DNA from: Lachnospiraceae bacterium
GTDB lineage: Bacteria > Bacillota > Clostridia > Lachnospirales > Lachnospiraceae
DNA length: 64,000 bases
Assembly (NCBI GenBank): GCA_902363555.1
Contig: CABJAM010000005.1
Coordinates: 124,001-188,000 of the forward strand
Direction: 5' to 3'
Made by a program: the position numbers and the translations under genes
The notes under the pieces: generated by a model
Told to the model about the DNA's origin: nothing
Database searches by the model: none
Seen by the model: the letters and a program-made list of their open reading frames with translations, nothing else
Shown: piece after piece, positions 26,899-34,931 of the stretch
Layout of the letters: every line of letters starts with the position of its first letter
How positions within the stretch are numbered: position 1 is the stretch's first letter

Positions 26899-27726
26899 TC
26901 AACCCTTGACAGCGCCCTCGGTCATCCCCTTGATCACCTTTTTATTTAACACGATATAGACGGCGATGGTCGGCACGATAACCATGGTGATGGCTGCAAA
27001 AATCGGCCCCCAGTCCTTATTGCCAAACTCATTCTGAAAATAGAGCAGGCCGGTCTGAAGTGTTTTCAGTGATGACGAGCTGATAAATGTCATGGAAAAT
27101 ATTAAATCATTCCATATGGTAAAAAAGCTGACCACAAGTACGGTGGCCACAGCGCTTTTTATCATTGGCATAATGACCTTCAGGAACATTTTGTAAATAT
27201 TGCAGCCATCCATCACTGAGGCCTCCATAATCTCACCAGGAATGGAGCGGATATAGCCCGCAAACAGATAGATAGCCAGTGACATATTAAAACCGATATA
27301 TGTTATCATCAGGCAGAATCTTGTGTTGATGATCCCGGTTTTATTGTAAATAGTAAAGAGCGGAATCAGCACCATTTGCACCGGGATCACGATACCCATG
27401 GAAAACATAAGCATACATAGACTGGCCCCCTTCCAACGCAGCTTTATTAAGCCAAAGGAAATCATCGCGGCAAAGATGACCACAAAGGCCAGGGATACAA
27501 AGGTCGTAATAATACTGTTTTTGTAAAACACGCTCATATTACCGATAGTCCACGCATCCACATAGTTTTTCCAATAGAACCCTTCCGGCAAAGCAAATAT
27601 AGGGTTGGCCGTAAATTCCAGCGGTGCCTTTAAAGATGCGGCCACCATCCAGAAAATTGGGAATATCACGATCACCATGACAAGTGCAACAAGGATTTTT
27701 AATGGAATAGATTTTAAGATTTTCAT
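26899..27726 (-). CDS. Carbohydrate ABC transporter permease (MalG type)
   Basis: 275 residues from the ATG at 27726 (GAGGTGAAGCAT before it). Six transmembrane helices and an EAA loop (GEIMEASVMDGCNIYKMF) that docks the ATPase. It follows the other permease by 10 bp. No ATPase is encoded here, so a shared MsmX-like ATPase is expected elsewhere. Confidence 0.92.
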   Translation of the reverse strand: MKILKSIPLKILVALVMVIVIFPIFWMVAASLKAPLEFTANPIFALPEGFYWKNYVDAWTIGNMSVFYKNSIITTFVSLAFVVIFAAMISFGLIKLRWKGASLCMLMFSMGIVIPVQMVLIPLFTIYNKTGIINTRFCLMITYIGFNMSLAIYLFAGYIRSIPGEIMEASVMDGCNIYKMFLKVIMPMIKSAVATVLVVSFFTIWNDLIFSMTFISSSSLKTLQTGLLYFQNEFGNKDWGPIFAAITMVIVPTIAVYIVLNKKVIKGMTEGAVKG

Positions 27727-27736
27727 ATGCTTCACC

Positions 27737-28621
27737 TCACTGCTCTTTTTTGTTGATGATCCGGTTGACCACCGCCACAATAATGATACATTCCAACATA
27801 ATAAATACGCCGATAACGCTGCCATAGCCATACTTATTAAAGTTAAACGCCGTATCATACATATACAACGACAGCGTATAGGTGGACTTGGCCGGACCTC
27901 CGGCGGTCAGGGCCAAAACCGAAGAAAACACCTTCAATGTACTGCTCAGACTGTAGATCAATGCGGTGCCGATGACCGGCCGCATCAACGGCAGTGTAAT
28001 ATAGCGGGCCAGCGTAAAGCCCCGGGCTCCGTCGATTTTTCCGGCTTCAAGCAGGTTGGCCGGCACATCCACAAGCCCGGCATAGAGGATAATGGCATAA
28101 AATCCCATTGTCATCCATACATCCTGTACGCAAAGCGCTCCCAGCGCTGTGGACGGCAATCCGATCCAGGCCTGAATATACTGCTCAAGGCCCAGCATAT
28201 CCAGCAAACTGTTGATAAGGCCATAGGTCGGCGCAATATCATAAATTTTTGAAAATAACTGCCCCACCGCAACGATGGGCAGCACAACCGGCAGGAACGT
28301 GATGGTACGCGCCAGTGTTTTGCATCGTTTAATCCCATACGTAAACAAAAAAGCAAGCCCAAGCCCAAGAATCATCTGAAAAGCCGTCACGGTTAAACAG
28401 TATTTTAATGTGATTATAAGGCTGCTGCGAAACTGCCGGTCCGTAAATAACTGCAGATACCCGGAAATGCCCCGGAATTTAAAGCTGATACCAGGCGCAC
28501 CCTCAAAAAACGAATATACGATGGACCATACCACCGGTATCATTACAACAAATAGATAGACCACGGCTCCGGGAATCATAAACACTCCAATCGCCTTTTT
28601 GCTGCTTAATATACGGTTCAT
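27737..28621 (-). CDS. Carbohydrate ABC transporter permease (MalF type)
   Basis: 294 residues, six or seven transmembrane segments, and the EAA loop NLLEAGKIDGARGFTLARYI. First gene of the sugar locus; a GGGGGAG ribosome site precedes it. It pairs with the permease downstream. Confidence 0.92.
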   Translation of the reverse strand: MNRILSSKKAIGVFMIPGAVVYLFVVMIPVVWSIVYSFFEGAPGISFKFRGISGYLQLFTDRQFRSSLIITLKYCLTVTAFQMILGLGLAFLFTYGIKRCKTLARTITFLPVVLPIVAVGQLFSKIYDIAPTYGLINSLLDMLGLEQYIQAWIGLPSTALGALCVQDVWMTMGFYAIILYAGLVDVPANLLEAGKIDGARGFTLARYITLPLMRPVIGTALIYSLSSTLKVFSSVLALTAGGPAKSTYTLSLYMYDTAFNFNKYGYGSVIGVFIMLECIIIVAVVNRIINKKEQ

Positions 28622-28736
28622 TTGTCTCCCCCTTTCTTTCTGAACCTATGGTATCATTTTGCAGGCGGGAGTTACAGGCATTTTATTTTAGAAAATGTCC
28701 TCATTTTTATGATTCGTGTACGAAATGCACAAAATC

Positions 28737-28948
28737 CCCGGCTCTATTTCAATTCGCCGGGTTGCGGCGGTCGCCGCAATGACAAGCCAGCTTGCTTTGT
28801 GGCTCGTCGCTTCACCCACCCGGCTCCATTTCATTCCGCCAGGTCGCGGCGGTCGCCGCAAAGGCAAGCCAGCTTGCCTTTGTGGCTCGTCGCTTCACCC
28901 ACCCGGCTCCATTTCATTCCGCCAGGTTGCGGCTCGTCGCTTCGCGCA
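28737..28948. repeat. 82/83-bp tandem GC-rich repeat, about 2.5 copies
   Basis: Units start near 28737, 28819 and 28902, each beginning CCCGGCTC. Full units contain GCGGCGGTCGCCGCAA and a GCAAGCCAGCTTGC-type palindrome, and end GGCTCGTCGCTTCACCC; the third is cut short and merges into a terminator. Plus-strand frames across the region are repeat artefacts. Kin of the repeat at 8400-8520. The rest of 28622-29119 holds nothing else except the terminator. Confidence 0.8.
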
Positions 28949-28949
28949 A

Positions 28950-29022
28950 AAAGCCGCTGCACGGCATTGCGGGGGTTCAAGGGTTTTCTCCTTCTTGTTT
29001 CGCAATGTTATACAGCGGCTTT
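28950..29022 (-). terminator. Intrinsic terminator of the ECF/DUF4430 unit
   Basis: AAAGCCGCTG (28950-28959) pairs with CAGCGGCTTT (29013-29022), with an inner CATTGCG/CGCAATG stem. On the minus strand the stem runs into TTTTTG. It is about 100 bases after the S-component stop. Confidence 0.7.
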
Positions 29023-29119
29023 GGGTGGGGTTCATCGTTAATAACGATTTCCGTATTTTATTTTTTTCACACTTTGTGTATTCCTCTATAATAGAACTTT
29101 TTATCTATGCATTGGCGTT

Positions 29120-29611
29120 TTACGTCATATTTTTCACCCGCTGCATCACCGAATAAAGCGGCTTAAAAAGTACGAGGGCCACGACGAAATTCCCCACGCA
29201 GTGGAGCAGGTCAAAGATAATCCCGCTAACCCAGTTGGCCACACCGGCATAAAAGCCTCCGACTACAGCATAAGGAATGGCGCACAAAAGGCCAAAGGAC
29301 AAGCCGAAAATTGCCGATATCACCGCCCAGAACAAGGGCTGGCGCTGGCTGCGCAATAACCGGACGATGATATACAAAATAGTCCACACGTATAAATAAT
29401 TCACCCACCAAATACCAAATCCATAAATCAGCCCTTCCAGCAAGGCAAAAATATAAATACTCAACAGAGCTTTCCGCTCAAATACAATGGTGCCGGTTAT
29501 AATAAGTATGGACACCAGCTCAATATTGGGCAATACCGCCAGCGCCACCTGTGATATAAGCATTATGGCCGCCATCAGCGCGGCTACAACAATATCCCTT
29601 GCCTTCAGCAT
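29120..29611 (-). CDS. ECF transporter S component
   Basis: 163 residues with about six hydrophobic segments and the AAxxA-type start MLKARDIVVAALMAAIM typical of S components (the helix that docks onto EcfT). S components capture vitamins or metals and share the EcfA-EcfT module. The substrate is not deducible alone. It follows a DUF4430-like lipoprotein/anchored protein by 6 bp; DUF4430 resembles a domain of eukaryotic cobalamin carriers, so a corrinoid is possible but unproven. Confidence 0.82.
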   Translation of the reverse strand: MLKARDIVVAALMAAIMLISQVALAVLPNIELVSILIITGTIVFERKALLSIYIFALLEGLIYGFGIWWVNYLYVWTILYIIVRLLRSQRQPLFWAVISAIFGLSFGLLCAIPYAVVGGFYAGVANWVSGIIFDLLHCVGNFVVALVLFKPLYSVMQRVKNMT

Positions 29612-29617
29612 AAATTC

Positions 29618-30028
29618 TTATCCCTTCGTATATTCGATGGAAAATACATCGCCGTCGGAAACCGGCTGCTGGGTGATCCCGTAATTGCAGTACTCTCCGT
29701 TGATAAAAAAGCCCCAGTAAGCGCCATCTATGTTATAGTCGGCTGTTTCACCATTGACAGTACTTACCATATATCCGGTGGCATCCTCCGCCCCATCATA
29801 AGTCAGACCTTCCGCTTCATCCATGACCTGCCGTAAAAATTCCGCATCCGTTTTTACCACATAACTTTTTTCTTCACCAGCCATGTTGATAACTTTAATG
29901 GTGACTTCCTTGGAACCCTTTTGTGTGTCCGGTTTAAGGAAAATGTAGGCGGCCAGAACGACCACCGCTAAAATTATTAAGACGCCGATGCCGATTAGCA
30001 GCGGCTTTTTTCTGCTTTGTCCCTTCAT
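29618..30028 (-). CDS. Membrane-anchored DUF4430-like protein
   Basis: 136 residues: a basic start, one transmembrane helix (about 10-31) and a beta-rich outer domain with DGAYWGFFINGEYCNYGI, which is characteristic of DUF4430. Such domains bind or present small ligands. It forms a two-gene unit with the ECF S component, so it is probably the outer ligand-capture partner. Confidence 0.8.
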   Translation of the reverse strand: MKGQSRKKPLLIGIGVLIILAVVVLAAYIFLKPDTQKGSKEVTIKVINMAGEEKSYVVKTDAEFLRQVMDEAEGLTYDGAEDATGYMVSTVNGETADYNIDGAYWGFFINGEYCNYGITQQPVSDGDVFSIEYTKG

Positions 30029-30338
30029 AAAAATATCCCCGCTTTCGTAATTATAAATTAATTTGTTTCTTCACCCGGCCCGGCACCCCATGGTCGCCGG
30101 ATAATGTACCGTTTGTGCATCTCCTCTCAGGCATTTCCAATAGGAATCATTGGCCCGGCTTTGCATCTGCACTATTTCAATTATACATAACCTGCAAATA
30201 AAGTATGTGAAAAATTATAAGTAAATTTGTCATAAATTTGTATATGGATTACTTTTGTTTTTTATACACAACCCAAAAGCAGGAAATCTTTCAATTCCCT
30301 GCTTTTGCCACTGAACTATATATTTGTAAATGCCATTG
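30029..30338 (-). other. Long leader of the DUF4430-ECF unit, possibly structured
   Basis: A TATAAT (30180-30185, minus strand) would start transcription near 30173 and give a 145-base leader. It can form a GGCCAATGATTCCTATTGG hairpin and a CCGGCGACC...GGTGCCGG stem. I could not match it to a known riboswitch class: no cobalamin GCCACTG core, and the CTGAGA word is not followed by a TPP-type ACCTGAT. The part beyond 30200 is AT-rich and empty. Confidence 0.35.
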
Positions 30339-30644
30339 TCATCGTAAAAATCTGCCATAATTTTGCCGATCATCGATAATATATTCAATCTTCACACATT
30401 CTTCATGTTCCTTGATTTGAAATACAAACCAAATATGCGGCCAGAAATTCAATACCCTATACTTATCGGGAACATATCTCAATCGAGCACATCCAATCAA
30501 TGGCGTGTTTTTAAGAAATTCAACTTTTTCATCAAAAGAATCTAAAAGACTTAAAGCACATTCTTCACCATTGTCCTGATAACAAAGAATCACATAATCT
30601 TCCAATATTTCTTTTGCCATTGGGGAAATGTCAACTCTGTACAT
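30339..30644 (-). CDS. RelE/ParE-family toxin
   Basis: 101 residues from the ATG at 30644 (MYRVDISPMAKEILEDYV), with GGAGAAGAAGG upstream. The N-terminal two-helix hairpin followed by a beta sheet with RLRYVPDKYRVLNFWPHIWF fits the plasmid-stabilisation toxin fold (ribosome-dependent mRNA cleavage or gyrase inhibition, depending on branch). The gene overlaps the antitoxin's 3' end by 14 bp, so translation is coupled. Confidence 0.85.
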   Translation of the reverse strand: MYRVDISPMAKEILEDYVILCYQDNGEECALSLLDSFDEKVEFLKNTPLIGCARLRYVPDKYRVLNFWPHIWFVFQIKEHEECVKIEYIIDDRQNYGRFLR

Positions 30645-30921
30645 AAGCCTTCTTCTCCTTGATGGCAGCACGAAGCTTCGAACTAACATCTTTGGCAGAA
30701 AAGTCAGCAGCTCCCAGCCGCCTCTGCTCCTCGACCTCTATTAGCCTTTCTCTTAATTCCAATTGCTTCTCCCGATGATCGTAAGCTGCAATATCCATAA
30801 CAACTAAATCACCTTCTCCGTTCTTAGTTAAGAACACGGGTTCCTGAGTTTCTTTACAAAGCTTTGATATATCATTATAATTCTGTCGTATGTTTGCAGA
30901 TGGTTTAATTAAAGTTTGCAT
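30631..30921 (-). CDS. Phd/YefM-family antitoxin
   Basis: 96 residues from the ATG at 30921 (MQTLIKPSANIRQNYNDISK), with GGAGG upstream. The N-terminal dimer/DNA-binding part of YefM (PVFLTKNGEGDLVVMDIAAYD) is clear; a charged C-terminal tail would wrap the toxin. It binds its own promoter in this family. The upstream 30940-30990 is AT-rich with several overlapping inverted repeats around TATAAT words, which fits an autoregulated promoter. Confidence 0.88.
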   Translation of the reverse strand: MQTLIKPSANIRQNYNDISKLCKETQEPVFLTKNGEGDLVVMDIAAYDHREKQLELRERLIEVEEQRRLGAADFSAKDVSSKLRAAIKEKKAYVQS

Positions 30922-31033
30922 AATAGATGCCTCCTTCATAGTAATATTATAATCTAATCATATATAAATTATACTATTATTTAAGTTGGAATACAATACC
31001 CCGATCATCTTGTTACTTAATAACAGCACCGAA

Positions 31034-31064
31034 GGGTAACAGTTCAGAGGGGCCGAAGGTTACC
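31034..31064. repeat. Copy B of the 3'-end hairpin repeat family
   Basis: GGGTAACAGTTCAGAGGGGC followed by CGAAGGTTACC. The GGTAAC/GTTACC ends pair. It lies at the stop codon of the YoaK-type gene. Confidence 0.65.
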
Positions 31065-31783
31065 TATTCAGCCAACGTCTGAACGCCCCCACAGGGATCT
31101 TCGGCCACCACCATAACGCTGCTCTGTCTGCGCGACCGTGCCAGGTCCGTCTCCACAAGCCCCCACGCGCAGCCCAACGGTATCAGGCAGGCAAATGCAC
31201 TGTAAATGGACCACCAGCGCACAGCCAGCAGACCACCCAGCACGCCCAGGTGGAAAAAGGCAAGTGTTGCCGTATAAAACAGCGCTTTTTCCTTTTCCTT
31301 ACTGTTTTTCGTCCGTATATACTCCGTCCATCCAAGAACCATCTGCTTCAGGTTATTGGTGGAAAATATCGTTGCACTGTTATATCCCCTGGCACCGCTG
31401 AAATTCCCCCACTGAAAAGCTGTGATAAAAAAGATGGGAAGCAGAGCGATCATATCATTCATCTTTGCCGGAAGCAATCCTGCAATCATCAAGCCTGCGG
31501 CCTCCACCAAAAGACAGATTCTCCGCGCATCGCTTTTAATATACTTGGGCAGTAAAAATGCTGCCACTATGGCCACTACAAAAACAGCTAATGCCAGCAG
31601 CCGGGCCACAATCTCAAAAGCACTGCCACTCTTCCAGTGAAGGATCAGATGAATCAGATTCGCCGTCTGAGCCGAACCGAAATTACCACCTCGGAGCAGT
31701 ATGGCGTAGGCGCCTAAAAATCCACCCACGAAGCACATATTGCAGTGGAGCAAAATATCCATATCCTGTTTTAATCTTTTCAT
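31064..31783 (-). CDS. YoaK-type (DUF1275) membrane protein
   Basis: 239 residues from the ATG at 31783 (GGTGATAAAA before it). Six hydrophobic segments; motifs GGFLGAYAILLRGGNFGSAQTANLI and FQWGNFSGARGYNSATIFSTNNLKQM are typical of DUF1275. Function in the family is unknown (suspected transporter). It is divergent from the LysR regulator and may be its target. Confidence 0.82.
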   Translation of the reverse strand: MKRLKQDMDILLHCNMCFVGGFLGAYAILLRGGNFGSAQTANLIHLILHWKSGSAFEIVARLLALAVFVVAIVAAFLLPKYIKSDARRICLLVEAAGLMIAGLLPAKMNDMIALLPIFFITAFQWGNFSGARGYNSATIFSTNNLKQMVLGWTEYIRTKNSKEKEKALFYTATLAFFHLGVLGGLLAVRWWSIYSAFACLIPLGCAWGLVETDLARSRRQSSVMVVAEDPCGGVQTLAE

Positions 31784-31935
31784 TTTTATCACCATTATAT
31801 TTATTAAAATTACAACGCAGGAGGCCATCACCCCACAAAATTTACATTATCATACGACCTGCACGTAAAATGCGCAGACCTGTCTGAACGTTTACTAAGC
31901 TCAAACTTTTACTCACTGTTAAATAGAATAACATA

Positions 31936-31964
31936 TTGACGAAATAATGTGAAATACATATAAT
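31936..31964 (+). promoter_or_regulatory. Promoter of the LysR regulator
   Basis: TTGACG (31936-31941), 17-bp spacer, TATAAT (31959-31964), 35 bases before the ATG. It lies in the divergent region shared with the YoaK-type gene. Confidence 0.8.
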
Positions 31965-31998
31965 ATATACATCATCATACTTGAAAGGTATCATAGTC

Positions 31999-32898
31999 AT
32001 GGAATTAAGGACCCTTAAGTATTTTCTTGCGGTTGCAACGGAATTAAATATCACCCACGCCGCCCAAAAACTAAACATATCCCAGCCGCCCCTGAGCCGC
32101 CAACTGGCACAACTTGAGGAGGAGCTGGGTGTTAAGCTCTTTATCCGAGGAAAGCGCCGGATACAACTGACCGAGGAAGGTAAGTATCTGGCCCAGCAGG
32201 CTGAGAATATTTTAAATATGGCAGAGCATACCACACAGCAGCTTGTCCAGATGCAAAACAATGCCGTCCGGGGTACGCTGGCTCTGGGCGTCACCGAAAC
32301 ATGCAGTGCAAATATACTGTCTGCTATATTACCGGAATTTTCTAAGCAGCATCCGATGATCAGCTATGACATCTGGTCCGGCAGCACCAATGATGTATGC
32401 CAGCGTATCGAACAGGGTGTGGCAGACATTGGCATTGTCCGTGATCCGCCCCAGCTGAGCAGCTTTGATTCACTCTATCTAAAAGACGAGGCTTGGATCA
32501 CCGTCGTTGGCCGCAGCCATCCGCTGGCACAAACGGCTGTGATCACATTGGAACAGCTCTGCTGTGAACCACTGTTCATCCCCTCCCGGCAGCCGCTGAA
32601 AACTGAGATCCAGCAATGGTTTTCCACGGCCCCAAAAAGTGCTGCTGTCATGGGATTTTACAACCAGATTTCCAGTATCATCCCGCTCATCACTCAAAAT
32701 ATGGGGGCCGCCATCTGCCCGGAATCCGTCCGCCGGTATACCGACGACCGGCAGGTGGCTTATTTAAAAATCGAAAAGCCGGAACATATGTCCCGGCTTT
32801 ATATGATCAGCGCCCGCAATAAGCTGCTGCCGGCAGGCGGCAAAGCTTTCTGGAATTTTGCAGAAAAATATATTTCAGACGTAACCGCTCCTATGTGA
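31999..32898 (+). CDS. LysR-family transcriptional regulator
   Basis: 299 residues from the ATG at 31999 (MELRTLKYFLAVATELNITH); a TTG at 31981 is possible but weaker. N-terminal winged HTH (about 1-60, AAQKLNISQPPLSRQLAQLE), linker helix, and a periplasmic-binding-type effector domain. LysR proteins often control the divergent neighbour and themselves, here the YoaK-type membrane protein. Confidence 0.93.
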   Translation: MELRTLKYFLAVATELNITHAAQKLNISQPPLSRQLAQLEEELGVKLFIRGKRRIQLTEEGKYLAQQAENILNMAEHTTQQLVQMQNNAVRGTLALGVTETCSANILSAILPEFSKQHPMISYDIWSGSTNDVCQRIEQGVADIGIVRDPPQLSSFDSLYLKDEAWITVVGRSHPLAQTAVITLEQLCCEPLFIPSRQPLKTEIQQWFSTAPKSAAVMGFYNQISSIIPLITQNMGAAICPESVRRYTDDRQVAYLKIEKPEHMSRLYMISARNKLLPAGGKAFWNFAEKYISDVTAPM

Positions 32899-32905
32899 AT
32901 ACGCG

Positions 32906-33367
32906 CTAAGAGTTTTTACTGCTGTCAGGAACCTGCGCTTCCATACCATAAATCACTCTTAACTTTTCCACCCCATTAACCAATGATGTTTCGTGCAGTG
33001 GATAATACTTTTTATACAACTCCTCCGGCGGGATCGTCTCAACAATATTTTTCGACCGAAGACCATATTTCCACTGCATATAATTATAAATATCCGCCAT
33101 CCAGTCCAGAATAAATTCATCATAATCCCGGCTGATTTCCGCGTCCGAAGCTACTGTAATACCAAGCGTTGATAAAATCTGCTTCGGTGTTTTATTAAGA
33201 TATAATGGATTTCCCATATCCATAAGCTGCCTGTATTCACACTTCATATACTCACGTATTCGATCAAATATATTACTGCAATTTCTTGCCATCAGGCGAA
33301 AAAGATATCTGTTTTTTTGTAACATGCTATCCAGGTAACACTCGTCGTATGCAGGAATTTTACTCAT
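32906..33367 (-). CDS. Conserved hypothetical protein
   Basis: 153 residues, no signal or membrane segment, rich in Tyr and charged residues (MSKIPAYDECYLDSMLQKNR). The middle has LDWMADIYNYMQWKYGL followed by PPEELYKKYYPLHETSL, a helical pattern. Stands alone, convergent with the LysR gene with 7 bp between stops. I do not recognise a family. Confidence 0.6.
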   Translation of the reverse strand: MSKIPAYDECYLDSMLQKNRYLFRLMARNCSNIFDRIREYMKCEYRQLMDMGNPLYLNKTPKQILSTLGITVASDAEISRDYDEFILDWMADIYNYMQWKYGLRSKNIVETIPPEELYKKYYPLHETSLVNGVEKLRVIYGMEAQVPDSSKNS

Positions 33368-33458
33368 AGAAACCGCCCTCCCGGTAGTAAATCAATCGAT
33401 TTTGTACAGCATATCTGGCCGTAATCCCCGGCACCTGAAAATCAGCTTACTCGCAAAC

Positions 33459-33490
33459 AGCCGGCGCAATCTTTTACGATTACGCCGGCT
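33459..33490. terminator. Hairpin between rhaA and the hypothetical gene
   Basis: AGCCGGCGCAATC pairs with GATTACGCCGGCT around TTTTAC (one C/A mismatch, which becomes a G.U pair on the minus strand). It lies about 80 bases after the rhaA stop. No T-run follows on the minus strand; terminator role inferred. Confidence 0.5.
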
Positions 33491-33569
33491 GAAAATTTTT
33501 AGAGGAGTTCTGCCGCCTGCGCGGCTATTTATCTATGGCACGAAATGTGCCGGTACACATTTATCATTT

Positions 33570-34823
33570 TTAAGCCCGTTTGGATAATACATCCTTTTCG
33601 TAGCTGACTACGTCCTTGAACCAGTCTTCCTTGGCAGGAACGCCGTTGATCTCGCAGAAATAATTCCAGACATCAGCGAACGGATAGAATTTAAGTTCCT
33701 CCTGCATCATCATCAGCTCAGTAAAGTTGCCCTCATTTTGAAGAGCTGCCAGCTTTTTGTTTGGTGTAAGCATGGCGTACATCAGCGCTTTCTGCATATT
33801 TCTCATACCTACAACCCATGCGCTGACACGGTTAATGCTGGCATCGAAGAAGTCAAGGCCGATGATCACCCGGTTTAAAGCGTCATTGCGGACGATTTCC
33901 TTGGCAATTTCCTTTAATTCATCATCAAACAGCACTACGTGGTCGCTATCCCAGCGCACTGGACGGGTTACATGGAGCGCAAGCTTCTCATTGAACAGCA
34001 GCATGGACGGAATCTTATCGGAAACCATCTCTGTTGGATGATAATGGCCATTATCCAGCAGACATAAAATGCCATTCTGAGCAGCATAATTCATATAAAA
34101 TTCATGGGAGCCTACGGTGTACGATTCCATACCGATACCGAAAACCTTGGATTCCACGGCTACGAGAACCTTGCTCTTATCATAATCAATGGATAATATC
34201 TGATCCAGAGAGTCCTTTAGGCGGGCTCTCGGCGCCATACGATCCGCCGGGATATCCTTATAGCCGTCCGGAATCCAGATATTTACAAGGGAAGGCGTGC
34301 CAAGCTCTGTGGCAAAATACTCGGCAATCTTTAAGCAGCACTTGCCGTGATCGATCCAAAATTTCCGTATTGTTTCGTCAGGACTTGAAAGTGTAAACTG
34401 TTCAGCCAATGGATGGGAGAAATATGTCGGATTGAAATCCAGGCCAAGCCCGCGTTCTTTTGCAAATTCAACCCATTTTGCAAAATGCTTGGGCTCCAGC
34501 TTATTTCTGTCAGCCTTCTCGCCATTCTCGAATATAGCATAGCTGGCATGAAGGTTGATACGGTGCGTTCCGGGAATCAGACTTAGGGCCTTGTCAATGT
34601 CTGCCATTAATTCTTCTGGTGTTCTTGCCTTTCCAGGATAATTACCCGTGGCCTGGATACCTCCGGAAAGCTCACCAGCACCTTCAAAACCGCCTACATC
34701 ATCGCCCTGCCAGCAGTGCATAGAAATAGGAACACTCTTTAAAGTTTCAATAACCTCATCCGTATTGATGCCAAATGCAGCGTAGGCCTCTTTGGCAGCT
34801 TCGTACTTTTCTTTGATCGTCAT
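33570..34823 (-). CDS. rhaA: L-rhamnose isomerase
   Basis: 417 residues from the ATG at 34823 (GGAGGTAATAAAA before it). Converts L-rhamnose to L-rhamnulose using metal ions in a TIM barrel. The SMHCWQGDDVGGFEG start region and YFSHPLAEQFTLSSPDE, VAVESKVFGIG and LLDNGHYHPTEMV segments are family hallmarks. It follows rhaB by about 110 bp; the aldolase rhaD and a transporter are not in the window. Confidence 0.96.
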   Translation of the reverse strand: MTIKEKYEAAKEAYAAFGINTDEVIETLKSVPISMHCWQGDDVGGFEGAGELSGGIQATGNYPGKARTPEELMADIDKALSLIPGTHRINLHASYAIFENGEKADRNKLEPKHFAKWVEFAKERGLGLDFNPTYFSHPLAEQFTLSSPDETIRKFWIDHGKCCLKIAEYFATELGTPSLVNIWIPDGYKDIPADRMAPRARLKDSLDQILSIDYDKSKVLVAVESKVFGIGMESYTVGSHEFYMNYAAQNGILCLLDNGHYHPTEMVSDKIPSMLLFNEKLALHVTRPVRWDSDHVVLFDDELKEIAKEIVRNDALNRVIIGLDFFDASINRVSAWVVGMRNMQKALMYAMLTPNKKLAALQNEGNFTELMMMQEELKFYPFADVWNYFCEINGVPAKEDWFKDVVSYEKDVLSKRA

Positions 34824-34931
34824 TTTTATTACCTCCACTTAATTTGTTATGGTTTTGTTAATTATTATGATTATATAAGGCCAGAGCGTGTCTGTAAATC
34901 ACTGCCCGCCCTAGCGAATGTTGATCCAACA

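Noticed and set aside
28622..29156. Three overlapping plus-strand frames with repeated peptides
   Set aside because: They arise from the 82/83-bp tandem repeat read in different frames.
30061..30180. TPP or cobalamin riboswitch before the DUF4430-ECF genes
   Set aside because: A CTGAGA word exists but the other conserved TPP parts do not, and the cobalamin core words are absent.
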